A stretch of DNA of 64,000 nucleotides from Thalassotalea euphylliae (GCF_003390335.1 NZ_QUOU01000001.1:4340001-4404000), one strand, 5' to 3'. Counted from the first letter of the stretch, positions 52,934 through 63,275 are shown. Translations and numbers: made by a program. The notes: generated from the letters alone by a model not told the origin.

Positions 52934-53389
52934 TTACTGAAAGTCCGTTAAGTTCCAGTTACCAATATCGTCATCGGTACCCGCTTCACCGTCAGGCCCC
53001 ATTGAGAAAATATCAATTTTGCCATTCTCCCCTGGGTTCAATAGCTGGTATTCATTACCCCATGGGTCACTTGGTAAGCGGGTGATGTAACCTTCTTCAG
53101 GAAAGCGACGTGGCAATGGCTCAACATCCGTTTCTGACACTAAGGCTTCTAGCCCTTGCTCTGTGGTTGGATAATTGTAGTTATCCATTTTGTACATTTT
53201 AAGGTTGGTTTCTAACGAGGTGATATCGGCAACCGCTTTTTGCACGTTAGCGCGATCTTGGCTACCAATAATGTTTGGCACCACCATAGTCGCGATTAAG
53301 CCGATGATGACAATCACCACCATCACTTCAAGAATAGTAAAGCCGGCTTGTCTAGTTGAGTGCCTTGTTGAATGTTGAACTGAATGCAT
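52934..53389 (-). CDS. gspG: Type II secretion system major pseudopilin G
   Basis: The 151-residue major pseudopilin has the motif AG-FTILEVMVVIVIIGLIATMVVP with Glu5. The mature part has QKAVADITSLETNLKMYKMDN, PTTEQGLEALV and the C-terminal calcium-site loop around DIFSMGPDGEAGTDDDIGNW. The leader contains the small repeat HSTRHSTR. A clear AGGAAA ribosome-binding site lies at the end of gspF. Confidence 0.97.
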   Translation of the reverse strand: MHSVQHSTRHSTRQAGFTILEVMVVIVIIGLIATMVVPNIIGSQDRANVQKAVADITSLETNLKMYKMDNYNYPTTEQGLEALVSETDVEPLPRRFPEEGYITRLPSDPWGNEYQLLNPGENGKIDIFSMGPDGEAGTDDDIGNWNLTDFQ

Positions 53390-53391
53390 AT

Positions 53392-54612
53392 CTAATTTCC
53401 TACTAACGTATTTAGCTGTAATATTGGCTGTAAAATCGCCATTACAATAAAGAGTACCACGCCTGCCATGGTAACCATTAACGCAGGCTCAAATGCCTTG
53501 ATGGAAATGTTCATCAAGGCTTCAAATTCTCGATCTTGGTTGTCAGCCGCGCGGCCAAGCATTTGCTCAAGCTCACCACTTTTTTCACCACTGGCTATCA
53601 TATGAAGCATCATCGGCGGAAACAGCTTCGTTTGCTCAAGCGAGACACGTAAACTTGTACCTTCGCGCACCATATCAGCTGACTCTTTGATCTTTTGCTT
53701 GATATACAAGTTATCAAGCACTTCGCCGGCAATGCGCATACTTTCCAGCAGTGGCACCGCGCTGGCAGTTAAAATACTGAGGGTGCGAGCAAAGCGCGCG
53801 GTGTTCAGCCCACGTGAGACCTTACCGATCATTGGCATCGCAATTAATCGCTGATGAAAACTAAAGCGAAATGTTGGCTTTTTCAGTAGCTGACTAAAGC
53901 CTACCATCATCAGTGAGAACACCAGCAGTATTGCGAGGCCATAATTACTGAGAAAATCACTGGCGCTGATTAAAAACTGAGTACTACCCGGTAAACCGTG
54001 CCCCATTTTTTCAAACTGGCCAACAATTTTTGGCACCACAACGGTTAATAGCACTGCCACAACCGCAATGGCAACAATCGTCATGATCACCGGATAAACC
54101 AGCGCTTGCGTCATTTGCGAGCGCAATTGTTGGCGTTGCTCGGTGTAATCAGCCAAGCGATTTAACACGTTATCTAAGTGACCCGATTTTTCACCAGCCG
54201 CCACCATAGCGCGATAAAGGTGTGAGAAAACTTGCGGAAATTCCGCCATGCTTTCCGCGAGGCTATAGCCTTCGGTGACTTTAGTACGCACCGCCATGAT
54301 CATACTTTTTTGACGGTTTTTCTCGCTTTGCTCTGCCACCGCCATTAACGACTCTTCCAGCGGCAGACCAGATTCAACCAAAGTCGCCAGTTGGCGGGTA
54401 AGCAAGGCCAAATCAGCGGCTGAAACCTTGTCTCGGCGATGGCCTTTACCCGCTGCGCGATCGGTTTTTTTACTCAAACTCGGGGTAATTTCTATCGGCA
54501 TCAAACCTTGCTCACGCAGCAAACTGCGAGCGTGGCGCGGTGTGTCACCTTCAATCACCCCTTTGACGTTTTTCCCTTTAGCATTTACGGCTAAATAATC
54601 GAATGCGGCCAT
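53392..54612 (-). CDS. gspF: Type II secretion system inner-membrane protein F
   Basis: The 406-residue polytopic protein has two T2SF domains. LTRQLATLVESGLPLEESLMAVAEQ and FARTLSILTASAVPLLESM are the repeated signatures. Three transmembrane helices are visible, around 170, 220 and near the C-terminus. It is the platform core interacting with GspE. The ATG at 54612 is preferred over the TTG before it. Confidence 0.96.
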   Translation of the reverse strand: MAAFDYLAVNAKGKNVKGVIEGDTPRHARSLLREQGLMPIEITPSLSKKTDRAAGKGHRRDKVSAADLALLTRQLATLVESGLPLEESLMAVAEQSEKNRQKSMIMAVRTKVTEGYSLAESMAEFPQVFSHLYRAMVAAGEKSGHLDNVLNRLADYTEQRQQLRSQMTQALVYPVIMTIVAIAVVAVLLTVVVPKIVGQFEKMGHGLPGSTQFLISASDFLSNYGLAILLVFSLMMVGFSQLLKKPTFRFSFHQRLIAMPMIGKVSRGLNTARFARTLSILTASAVPLLESMRIAGEVLDNLYIKQKIKESADMVREGTSLRVSLEQTKLFPPMMLHMIASGEKSGELEQMLGRAADNQDREFEALMNISIKAFEPALMVTMAGVVLFIVMAILQPILQLNTLVGN

Positions 54613-54625
54613 CAATTAAATTCCA

Positions 54626-56230
54626 TTAATCTTCACGCGTGACACGCAGCACTTCTTCCAAGGTGGTTATGCCCATCAATACTTTGTCAAAGCCATCGCG
54701 GCGAATACTCGGCGTACTTTGGCGGATATATTTTTCAATCACCTGCTCACCTTGGCCGTTGTGAATTAGCTCGCGTACTTTGTCGTCCACAAAGAGTAAT
54801 TCATGAATCCCCGTACGGCCTTTGTATCCTTTAAAGTTACATTCACCACAGCCCACCGCGCGGTATATTTGCGTTTGGTCATTGCTTAACCCGAGTAAAT
54901 TACACTCTTCTTCATCCGGTAGGTGTGCTTCTTTACAATGTGGACAAAGGGTACGGACTAAGCGCTGTGCTAATACACCCAACAAACTCGACGACAGTAA
55001 GAAAGGCTCGACGCCCATATCTTCCATACGTGTGATAGCACCTGCGGCGGTGTTGGTATGCAGTGTTGAAAGTACTAAGTGACCGGTTAAACTGGCTTGG
55101 ACGCCAATTTGCGCCGTTTCCAAATCGCGGATTTCACCCACCATTACCACATCGGGGTCTTGGCGAAGGATCGCACGTAAACCACGGGCAAAGGTCATAT
55201 CCACTTTCGTATTCACTTGGGTTTGACCGATGCCTTCAATGGCGTATTCAATGGGGTCTTCCACCGTTAAGACATTGCGTTGGTGGTTATCTATTTGGCT
55301 AAGGCCAGCGTATAAGGTAGTTGATTTACCCGAGCCCGTTGGGCCGGTCACCAAAATAATGCCGTGTGGCTTATCAATTAATTCGGCAAAACGCTGACGG
55401 TTAGTGTCTGTCATGCCAAGGTCTTGTAAATCGAGACGAGCGGCATTCTTATCCAGTAAACGCAGTACCACGCGCTCACCATGACCCGTTGGCATGGTCG
55501 AAACACGCACATCAACGGCACGACCAGCAATGCGCAGTGAAATTCGGCCATCTTGTGGGATGCGCTTTTCCGCAATATCCAATTTTGCCATTACCTTGAT
55601 ACGCGAAACCAACAGCGATGCCAGTTTGCGATTTGGCTTGAGCACTTCACGTAATACACCATCAATGCGGAAACGAATTTGCAGCACTTGTTCGAAGGTT
55701 TCAATGTGGATATCAGAGGCATTTTCTTTGATTGCCTCAGAAAGCATGGCATTGATCAATTTGATGATCGGCGCGTCGTCTTCGTTTTCCAGTAGGTCTT
55801 CGGTTTCCGTCATTTCATCGGCAAGCGAATACAAATCTACTTCGTTGCCAATATCTTCCATCATCTGTTTAGCTTCCGAAGAGTCACGCTGATAAGCCTC
55901 AGTAAGCAATTGCTCAAATTCTTCTGGCGCTTTGACGATAACGTCGAATGACTCACCTAAAAAGCGGCGAACTTCCAATAACACTTCCGGCGCAGTAGTG
56001 GCCACGCAATAAAGCTCGTAACCTTGCTCACTACTCACAACTAAGGCGTGATGACGTTTGGCAAAACCAAATGGCAGTTGCTTAGTCGCGCCCAACTCAC
56101 TGAGTGTTGTACTTTCTGACACAGGTTCTAGCCTAGCCTCTGACATCGGCTCATCCCTTTGCTCAAGCCCTTGTTCAGCCAGCGAGCTAGCAGTTTGTGC
56201 TGGCGATGATGTTTCAAGCGTTGACGACAT
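54626..56230 (-). CDS. gspE: Type II secretion ATPase E
   Basis: The 534-residue cytoplasmic ATPase powers pseudopilus assembly. It has an N-terminal domain that binds GspL, Walker A GPTGSGKSTTLYAG, an Asp box and a Walker B region (RQDPDVVMVGEIRD), the His box QASLTGHLVLSTLHTN, and a zinc-binding module with CPHC and CGECNFKGYKGR. A Glu/Ala/Ser-rich leader of about 50 residues precedes the conserved part. Confidence 0.96.
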   Translation of the reverse strand: MSSTLETSSPAQTASSLAEQGLEQRDEPMSEARLEPVSESTTLSELGATKQLPFGFAKRHHALVVSSEQGYELYCVATTAPEVLLEVRRFLGESFDVIVKAPEEFEQLLTEAYQRDSSEAKQMMEDIGNEVDLYSLADEMTETEDLLENEDDAPIIKLINAMLSEAIKENASDIHIETFEQVLQIRFRIDGVLREVLKPNRKLASLLVSRIKVMAKLDIAEKRIPQDGRISLRIAGRAVDVRVSTMPTGHGERVVLRLLDKNAARLDLQDLGMTDTNRQRFAELIDKPHGIILVTGPTGSGKSTTLYAGLSQIDNHQRNVLTVEDPIEYAIEGIGQTQVNTKVDMTFARGLRAILRQDPDVVMVGEIRDLETAQIGVQASLTGHLVLSTLHTNTAAGAITRMEDMGVEPFLLSSSLLGVLAQRLVRTLCPHCKEAHLPDEEECNLLGLSNDQTQIYRAVGCGECNFKGYKGRTGIHELLFVDDKVRELIHNGQGEQVIEKYIRQSTPSIRRDGFDKVLMGITTLEEVLRVTRED

Positions 56231-56232
56231 AA

Positions 56233-58398
56233 CTAGTGGTCACCACCCTCTTTGCCATCGTTAGTCATGTCCTTGCTCATATCTTTATTCTGCTCGCGTC
56301 GCTGCATATATTCTTCATAGCTAGGGGGTAGTGATAGCTGATCATTCCACTCAGGTAAAATTGGCAACTTGCTGCCGTCCATCAGGCTCAAGCCTTCTTC
56401 GCGCTTGCGCAATTCATCAGCGCGAATATAGTTATATTTCGCCTTGGTCACTTCGTTCATCAAGGTGCCATCGCGAATAATCGTCGGGCGTAAAAAGACC
56501 ATCAGATTGCGCTTGCGCACCGAGTTACTGGTCGATTTAAACAAGTGACCAAGGATCGGAATATCACCGAGTAACGGTACTTTCTGCTCACTTTCTTGCA
56601 CGTCTTCGTCAATCAAGCCACCTAAAATTACCGTATCGCCATTGTCGGCCATGACGGTGGTTTTAATTTCGCGCTTGTTAATCGAGATATCAACACCGGT
56701 TGCACCACTGACCGACGAAACTTCCTGCTCAATCGTCAGCTGTACGCCAGAACCTTCATTCACTTGTGGTGTCACTTTAAGCTTGATCCCCACTTCTTGG
56801 CGATCAACGGTTTGGAATGGGTTTGAGTTGTTATTACCTGTCGTGGAGCCAGTAATAATCGGCACTTCTTGACCGACAATAAAGAAGGCTTCTTCGTTAT
56901 CCAATGTGGTAATGCTTGGCGTGGCTAAGATATTCGAGTTTGTATCAGCACTCACGGCTTGTAAAATTGCCCCCCAGTCGCCGTCAACAATACCGAACAT
57001 TGCCCCGTTCACTGAGCCTAACAATTGCGCAAGCAAGGTATAATCGCCATCGGTGGCAGGGTTTACTGTAGTCGTTGAACCGCCATCTGAGTTCGTTACT
57101 GTTACTGTTGTACCGTCTTCACCACGCGCATTAATCGCGGCAGCCGCTGCCGCACTGATCGGTACAGGGCCATTGGTAAACTGGGTAAAGCCGCCATTTT
57201 CGTTATACCACTGAACCCCTAAATTCACACCGTCGCTTTCGAACACTTCAACAATAATGGCTTCAACCAAGACTTGCGCGCGGCGAACATCTAATTGACG
57301 AATGACAGCTTCCAGTGAGCGCAGCATATCTGGCTGCGCAGTAATCACTAAGGTGTTGGTCTCTTTGTGGGCGTCTATACTGACATTGCGTTTTTGGTTA
57401 CGCGATGTTTTCGTGGATTTAGCGGCATTTTCTTCCGCTTCAATCGATTTGCTCACCCCTTCCAGTACATCCACTAAATCTTCCGCTTTCGCGTATTTTA
57501 AGTAGTAAACACGGGTATTGCCGCTGGTTTCTAGCTCGCTGTCTAAGCGCGAGATCAGTTTAGTGATGCGCTCACGCGCTTGTGACTCGCCGCTAACAAT
57601 AACGCTGTTGGTGCGATCGTCAGCAACAATTTTCGGTACTAAGAAGGTTGGCGTGCCCGCTTTAGCGCCGGCTTTAGGTTTGTTCATCGCTTCGATGATA
57701 CGCACCATTTCACCGGCAGAAGCGTATTTTAATTTAATGATCTGAACGTCTTGATCGCCCGCGCGATCCACTCGCTCAATGATTTTCACTAAGCGATTCA
57801 CCACCGCCGCAGAGCCTGTGATCATGATCACGTTAGCTGGGTCGTAATTCGTGACATTGCCGCCCCCCGCTTGGTCAGACAGTTGGCGCAGCAACGGTAC
57901 TAACTCACGCACGGTGACGTTCTTCACTTCGACAATGCGCGTAACCATCTCGTCGCCGATAAATTCACTGCCACTGCCAACCACGGGAATGGACGATGTT
58001 TTAGCGTCTTTGTTACGGATAACCTTAATGATGTTGTTATCCATTTTGATGGCAGCAAAACCGTATACTTCTAAGACGTTCAAGAAGAATTGATAGTATT
58101 GCTCTTCGGTCAGCAGATCGTAACTACGAACATTGATTTTACCGCGAACATTCGGGTCAACAATCATGGTTTTTTGCAAATTACGACCGACAATATTGAC
58201 GAATTCGTCAATATTGGTGTCTTTGAAATTTGGCGAGAATTGCGCGGCAAATGCGCTCGTGCTCATTGGCGCTTGGCTGAGTGCCAATGCCATCGCCAGC
58301 GGAGTAAACACGCGCTTGAGCTTGTGTTGTCCAGACTTATGTAGCTGAGCTGCTTGTTGCCACAGTGATTGGCGGCGGTATTTATTTCTTAATATCAT
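56233..58398 (-). CDS. gspD: Type II secretion secretin D
   Basis: The 721-residue outer-membrane secretin has a long leader, then N0 (FSPNFKDTNIDEFVNIVGRNLQKTMIVDP), N1-N3 modules and the secretin domain: NSNILATPSITTLDNEEAFFIVGQEVP, GIKLKVTPQVNEG and DTVILGGLIDE-PLLGDIPILGHLFKS. The N3 to secretin loop contains an Ala/Gly/Thr-rich insert around 435-470. The C-terminal S-domain contains TKAKYNYIRADELRK. It overlaps gspC by 4 bases. Confidence 0.96.
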   Translation of the reverse strand: MILRNKYRRQSLWQQAAQLHKSGQHKLKRVFTPLAMALALSQAPMSTSAFAAQFSPNFKDTNIDEFVNIVGRNLQKTMIVDPNVRGKINVRSYDLLTEEQYYQFFLNVLEVYGFAAIKMDNNIIKVIRNKDAKTSSIPVVGSGSEFIGDEMVTRIVEVKNVTVRELVPLLRQLSDQAGGGNVTNYDPANVIMITGSAAVVNRLVKIIERVDRAGDQDVQIIKLKYASAGEMVRIIEAMNKPKAGAKAGTPTFLVPKIVADDRTNSVIVSGESQARERITKLISRLDSELETSGNTRVYYLKYAKAEDLVDVLEGVSKSIEAEENAAKSTKTSRNQKRNVSIDAHKETNTLVITAQPDMLRSLEAVIRQLDVRRAQVLVEAIIVEVFESDGVNLGVQWYNENGGFTQFTNGPVPISAAAAAAINARGEDGTTVTVTNSDGGSTTTVNPATDGDYTLLAQLLGSVNGAMFGIVDGDWGAILQAVSADTNSNILATPSITTLDNEEAFFIVGQEVPIITGSTTGNNNSNPFQTVDRQEVGIKLKVTPQVNEGSGVQLTIEQEVSSVSGATGVDISINKREIKTTVMADNGDTVILGGLIDEDVQESEQKVPLLGDIPILGHLFKSTSNSVRKRNLMVFLRPTIIRDGTLMNEVTKAKYNYIRADELRKREEGLSLMDGSKLPILPEWNDQLSLPPSYEEYMQRREQNKDMSKDMTNDGKEGGDH

Positions 58399-59363
58399 GG
58401 TGCAATGCTAAACAGTATTTCTGTTAACTCTCCGTTGCGATCGACCAATAGTGCCAGATCACTGGTTTCTCTTAATAATCTTAATGCTTGTGCCGACTCA
58501 CTTGGATTGGTTAAATCCAAGCCATTCATTTGTACGGCAACATCACCTGACTTTAACCCAGACGCTTTGAAAAATTCAGGGTTCTTACCCGGCAATAATC
58601 GGTAACCGTGTATTTTACCTTGTGCGCGCTTTGGCGAAATTTTCAGGTAATCGCTTAATTTTCCTGGGTTAGCGGCAATATCTGTTTTTAGTGCTTTGAC
58701 CGCCTTACTCAGCTGCTTATTATTGCGCTGATCAACCGTTTGGCCTCTTCTGGCCGTTGTGCTCGTCGCACGAGCTGACGGTTGCGCGCGCTTTTCATCA
58801 GCGCGAGATAACGGCTTGATGACAGCAGGTCGAGGCTGCTGTTTGAAGTCAAAACCTTCCAACATCAAGGTTTCCATCCGACCTGATTGCTTTAAAATAA
58901 CACGATCCGCATAAACTTGATGGAGCTGCGCGCGCGTTCCTTTAATTTTGTCACCCACGCCGTAAGTTTCTTGCTTACCGCTGTTTTCGATAATCGCGGC
59001 GGCAACTTTAGGGTCACTAGCTGCGACCACACCTGACAGGGTTAAGTTCAATTTAGTTTCAGGTGCTTCTTGCACTTGCGGTAAGGCTTCGACGACTTCT
59101 GTCGCGTTGTAACGACCAAAAATATTAAGAGCAACGAAGCCTTCAACGTTAAATGTCGTTGCCGGTGTTGCGCTCGCCGCACCCGAAGTCATCTGCGAGG
59201 TTAACGCTGGCGTTTGTTGGACTGGCACTAACTGCCAAGTAATTTGAGCAAGTAAATAGGCAATATAAAGGCCAATGATCAGACTGATCACTTTTGCGAT
59301 TTGTGCTTGAGGTAGTTTATTGAAATACTCGCCGAATGACGCCAAGTTATCAGGCAACTGCAT
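58395..59363 (-). CDS. gspC: Type II secretion system protein C
   Basis: The 322-residue protein has one transmembrane helix (about 25-45), the homology region (LNIFGRYN, then LNLTLSGVVAASDPKVAAAIIENSG) that binds GspD, a Lys/Arg/Gln-rich linker and a C-terminal PDZ-like domain (IHGYRLLPGKNPEFFKASGLKSGDVAVQMNG). It starts the operon and is divergent from hslR. Confidence 0.94.
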   Translation of the reverse strand: MQLPDNLASFGEYFNKLPQAQIAKVISLIIGLYIAYLLAQITWQLVPVQQTPALTSQMTSGAASATPATTFNVEGFVALNIFGRYNATEVVEALPQVQEAPETKLNLTLSGVVAASDPKVAAAIIENSGKQETYGVGDKIKGTRAQLHQVYADRVILKQSGRMETLMLEGFDFKQQPRPAVIKPLSRADEKRAQPSARATSTTARRGQTVDQRNNKQLSKAVKALKTDIAANPGKLSDYLKISPKRAQGKIHGYRLLPGKNPEFFKASGLKSGDVAVQMNGLDLTNPSESAQALRLLRETSDLALLVDRNGELTEILFSIAP

Positions 59364-59656
59364 GGTAAAACATGTATTTTAATTCCGTATTAATTGCCGA
59401 TGATACTTGAGCAAAGACAAAGCAACAAGAGAGCTAGCGCACTTTTATTGTATATAAGAGTAAAAACTATTCTTATTTCCAATGAATTATTCAAAACACT
59501 TGGATTAGCCCGCTCAACACTTATCGTATGAAGCGCATAAAAAGCGTGCATAATTGTAACCAACGCACAGTGTACATAGCTAAAATGTCGGATTTATGAT
59601 ACCTTTCGGCCAATTTTTTCGGTTAAGAATTATCTCTTTTGCGATAGGTAAACAGC
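59364..59656. other. Divergent promoter region of the gsp operon and hslR
   Basis: The 293-base spacer separates the two divergent starts. It is AT-rich with several -10-like stretches (for example TATGATA near 59596), but I cannot assign a confident -35 or a sigma-32 site. No small gene was seen. Confidence 0.35.
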
Positions 59657-60067
59657 ATGGCAGGTAAACAACAAACGTCGTCTGAGTCGGGAGCGACTCG
59701 ATTAGATAAATGGTTATGGGCAGCGCGCTTTTACAAAACACGCGCCATTGCTAAACAAATGATCGATGGCGGTAAAGTGTTTTACAACGGTCAGCGCACC
59801 AAATCAGGCAAAGCGGTTGCTATTGGCGATCGCGTTAAAGTACGCCAAGGTTTCGATGAGAAAGAAGTGCTGGTCGTGGCGTTGGCTGATAAGCGTCGCG
59901 ACGCAACTTTTGCACAAACCTTGTATCAGGAAACCGAGGCCAGCATTGAAACTCGCGAGCGCAATACCCTTGCCAGAAAGCAAGGTGCTTACTTTAGCCC
60001 TGCAACAGAAACTAAACCGGATAAGAAACAACGCCGACAAATCCGTCAATTTAAAGAAAGGATATAA
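59657..60067 (+). CDS. hslR: Heat shock protein 15, ribosome-associated
   Basis: The 136-residue protein has an S4 RNA-binding domain (about 15-75, RLDKWLWAARFYKTRAIAKQMIDGG, GQRTKSGKAVAIGDRVKV) and a basic C-terminal tail. Hsp15 binds free 50S subunits with nascent chains after heat shock. It is followed by hslO after 6 bases, the E. coli hslR-hslO pair. Confidence 0.95.
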   Translation: MAGKQQTSSESGATRLDKWLWAARFYKTRAIAKQMIDGGKVFYNGQRTKSGKAVAIGDRVKVRQGFDEKEVLVVALADKRRDATFAQTLYQETEASIETRERNTLARKQGAYFSPATETKPDKKQRRQIRQFKERI

Positions 60068-60073
60068 AAGCTC

Positions 60074-60940
60074 ATGCCAACTCAAGATGTGTTAAATCGC
60101 TATTTGTTTGACGATAAGCATGCGCGCGGTGAATTAGTACAAATTCACCAAGCTTACCAAGATATTTTAGCTAATCACGACTACCCAGCGGGTGTTAAAA
60201 CCTTATTAGGTGAATTATTAGCCGCAACGTGTTTGTTAACTGCGACCTTGAAGTTTGAAGGTGAAATTGCCGTACAGCTGCAAGGCGCCGGTGACGCGCC
60301 CATCAACTACATCGCCATTAACGGTAATGACCAGCAGGAAATGCGTGGTGTTGCTAAGTTACAGGCAGAAACTCAAGCCACTGCGCTACACGAGCTCATT
60401 GGCAAAGGTATTATGGTCATTACCATTCGCCCGAACAAAGGCGAGCCATACCAAGGTGTTGTACCACTTGAACAGCCAACCTTGGCCGAGTGTTTAGCGC
60501 ATTACTTTGAAACCTCAGATCAAATTCCAACCACCGTTTGGCTATTTACCGATTTAGCTGCGCAAAAAGCCGCAGGTAGCTTAGTTCAATTGCTCCCTGA
60601 TAGCGACGATAAAGCCAAGCAACACGAAGACTACGAGCACCTGTGTCACCTGACCAGCACCATTAAAACAGAGGAAATTTTCAATTTACCTGCCCAAGAG
60701 TTGTTGCACCGTTTGTATCACGAAGAAGCCGTGCGCATCTTCGAGCCACAACAGGTTACGTATCGCTGTTCGTGCTCGCAAGAAAAATGTTTAAATGCGA
60801 TTACGCAGCTAGGTAGCGCAGAAATCAAAGACATTCTCGCCGAGCAAGGTAGCATTAGCATGACATGTGACTACTGTTTAACTACTTATGCCTTTGATGA
60901 ACAGCAACTTTCACCCTACATAAGTGAAGTAAAACACTAG
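60074..60940 (+). CDS. hslO: Redox-regulated chaperone Hsp33
   Basis: The 288-residue chaperone is activated by oxidation. The N-terminal domain starts DVLNRYLFDDKHARGELVQ and has RGVAKL and MVITIRPNKGEPYQGVVPLE. The zinc and redox switch has Cys232, Cys234, Cys265 and Cys268 (CSC and CDYC), the same numbers as in E. coli. It ends in a good terminator, so hslR-hslO is a closed operon. Confidence 0.97.
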   Translation: MPTQDVLNRYLFDDKHARGELVQIHQAYQDILANHDYPAGVKTLLGELLAATCLLTATLKFEGEIAVQLQGAGDAPINYIAINGNDQQEMRGVAKLQAETQATALHELIGKGIMVITIRPNKGEPYQGVVPLEQPTLAECLAHYFETSDQIPTTVWLFTDLAAQKAAGSLVQLLPDSDDKAKQHEDYEHLCHLTSTIKTEEIFNLPAQELLHRLYHEEAVRIFEPQQVTYRCSCSQEKCLNAITQLGSAEIKDILAEQGSISMTCDYCLTTYAFDEQQLSPYISEVKH

Positions 60941-60960
60941 TTAATCGACAATTTTTATTA

Positions 60961-60987
60961 AGGGCGCTAATTAGCGCTCTTTTTTTT
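60961..60987 (+). terminator. Rho-independent terminator after hslO
   Basis: An 8-bp stem (AGGGCGCT / AGCGCTCT, one G-T pair) with an AATT loop is followed by nine T residues. Confidence 0.88.
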
Positions 60988-61227
60988 GCCCGCCCCTTGT
61001 ATTTAGTGCACTTATAACCGACATAAATTAATATCAATTTACCTTTTTGTCGTTTTATTACATAAAAAAACTGCTGATTTAGGCACTCAATGTAATAAAA
61101 GATGGAAACTTTCATTCACAATAATTTTTTGCTTTTGTTTTAGCCCACTATCACCTATTATCAATGGCCTCAGAATGAATCTGAGCAACCTTTTCACCTA
61201 ACTGCTTTACACTGGAGACATAAAGCC

Positions 61228-62838
61228 ATGGCTGCTTTGCACGACACGATTGATCTATCTCAATACGGTATCACTGATGTTGCGGAGATTGTTTACAATC
61301 CTTCTTATGAATTTCTATTTGAAGAAGAAACAAAAGCAGAGCTCTCAGGTTATGACAAAGGTGTTATCACAGAGTCTGGCGCTGTTGCGGTAGACACAGG
61401 TATTTTCACTGGCCGTTCACCGAAAGATAAATACATAGTGCGCGACGATACAACGCGCGACACTGTGTGGTGGTCAGATCAAGGTAAAAACGACAACAAA
61501 CCAATGACCTCAGAAACGTGGAATTCACTAAAAGACTTAGTGACAACCCAACTTTCAGGCAAGCGCTTATTTGTTGTTGATACTTTCTGTGGCGCGAACG
61601 ACGATACGCGTTTAAAAGTGCGCTTCATTACGGAAGTTGCATGGCAAGCTCACTTCGTAAAAAACATGTTCATTCGCCCGACCGAAGAACAACTGAAAGA
61701 CTACGAGCCAGATTTCGTCGTCATGAACGGTGCGAAAACCACTAATCCAAACTGGCAAGCACAAGGCTTGAACTCAGAAAACTTCGTAGCGTTCAACTTA
61801 ACTGAAAAAATGCAGTTAATTGGCGGTACTTGGTACGGCGGCGAAATGAAAAAAGGTATGTTCTCAATGATGAACTATCTATTACCACTAAAAGGCATTG
61901 CTTCTATGCACTGTAGTGCCAACGTAGGTAAAGACGGCGATGTTGCCGTTTTCTTTGGCTTATCTGGCACAGGTAAAACCACCTTATCAACTGATCCTAA
62001 GCGCGAGCTGATTGGTGATGACGAGCACGGTTGGGATGACAACGGTGTGTTCAACTTCGAAGGCGGTTGTTACGCTAAGACTATCAACCTTAGCAAAGAA
62101 AACGAACCAGACATTTACAATGCCATCCGCCGTGATGCACTACTTGAAAATGTCACGGTCGACGAAAATGGTAAAATTGACTACGACGACAACTCTAAAA
62201 CAGAGAACACTCGCGTTTCGTACCCAATTCACCACATTGATAACATTGTTAAGCCAATTTCTCGCGCTGGTCATGCGAAGAAAGTGATTTTCTTAACAGC
62301 TGATGCATTTGGCGTACTACCACCAGTAGCGAAGTTAACGCCAGAGCAAACCGAGTACTACTTCTTATCTGGTTTCACCGCTAAACTTGCGGGTACTGAG
62401 CGCGGTATTACTGAGCCAACACCAACTTTCTCAAGCTGTTTTGGTGCGGCGTTCTTGAGCCTTCACCCAACTCAATACGCTGATGTACTGCGTAAGCGTA
62501 TGGAAGCGGTAGGTGCGGAAGCCTACCTAGTGAACACTGGTTGGAACGGCACGGGCAAGCGTATTTCAATTAAAGATACACGCGCCATTATTGATGCGAT
62601 TTTAGATGGCTCTATCGAAGATGCAGAAATGGTTGAGCTGCCGCTATTCAACTTGAGCGTACCAACAGCGTTACAACACTGCGACAGCAATATTCTTGAC
62701 CCGCGTAACACATACGCAGATGCTGCTGATTGGGAAGGTAAAGCGAAAGACCTAGCAGGTCGTTTTGTTAACAACTTCACCAAATTTACCGACACAGATC
62801 ACGGTCAGTCACTGGTGGCATCAGGCCCTCAGTTGTAA
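61228..62838 (+). CDS. pckA: ATP-dependent phosphoenolpyruvate carboxykinase
   Basis: It converts oxaloacetate to phosphoenolpyruvate at the start of gluconeogenesis. The 536-residue protein has GRSPKDKYIV, the active-site region with WYGGEMKKGMFSMMNYLLPL, the kinase-1a loop GLSGTGKTTLS (about 243-253), the kinase-2 motif LIGDDEHGWD, and the adenine-binding region FTAKLAGTERG. It has its own upstream region and terminator. With fbp it gives both irreversible gluconeogenic steps in the window. Confidence 0.98.
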   Translation: MAALHDTIDLSQYGITDVAEIVYNPSYEFLFEEETKAELSGYDKGVITESGAVAVDTGIFTGRSPKDKYIVRDDTTRDTVWWSDQGKNDNKPMTSETWNSLKDLVTTQLSGKRLFVVDTFCGANDDTRLKVRFITEVAWQAHFVKNMFIRPTEEQLKDYEPDFVVMNGAKTTNPNWQAQGLNSENFVAFNLTEKMQLIGGTWYGGEMKKGMFSMMNYLLPLKGIASMHCSANVGKDGDVAVFFGLSGTGKTTLSTDPKRELIGDDEHGWDDNGVFNFEGGCYAKTINLSKENEPDIYNAIRRDALLENVTVDENGKIDYDDNSKTENTRVSYPIHHIDNIVKPISRAGHAKKVIFLTADAFGVLPPVAKLTPEQTEYYFLSGFTAKLAGTERGITEPTPTFSSCFGAAFLSLHPTQYADVLRKRMEAVGAEAYLVNTGWNGTGKRISIKDTRAIIDAILDGSIEDAEMVELPLFNLSVPTALQHCDSNILDPRNTYADAADWEGKAKDLAGRFVNNFTKFTDTDHGQSLVASGPQL

Positions 62839-62870
62839 GTCACCAACTTAGGAAATATGACAAATCCCCT

Positions 62871-62900
62871 AAGGCCGCTAGTTTAGCGGCCTTTTTTTAT
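62871..62900 (+). terminator. Rho-independent terminator after pckA
   Basis: A perfect 10-bp stem AAGGCCGCTA / TAGCGGCCTT has a 3-base loop and runs into seven T residues. Confidence 0.95.
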
Positions 62901-63275
62901 GCCTAAATTTTCCTTATGTTTTCAGGACTTAATAAGCATTTAATATCAAAGAAATACATAGTGCCGATAACCGTATATGTCACCCCGTTTTAGCGACACA
63001 ACTCCCGTCACTTAACTCATTAATTACTGAGTACGTACAACTTGTCACTTGGTGGTTTCTCAAATTTTAAACTAGTATTTATACCAGTTGAGATAATGAA
63101 TTGATCAATTACGGTATAGGAAAATGGCTCACGAACAAGGCGTTATTTTTTGGTAACTCGTTGCGCTAATGTCAAAAATAACAATACAGTTGATGGGCGT
63201 TTTAACCAGCCAGAACGATCAAGCATTTATTGACATTGGTATTAGCTAGGACAAGCATGATTTAAGGGAGTAACT
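62901..63275. other. Intergenic region, nothing recognised
   Basis: These 375 bases after the pckA terminator are AT-rich and end in a GGGAG ribosome-binding site for the next gene. I see no gene, RNA or strong palindrome. Confidence 0.4.
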
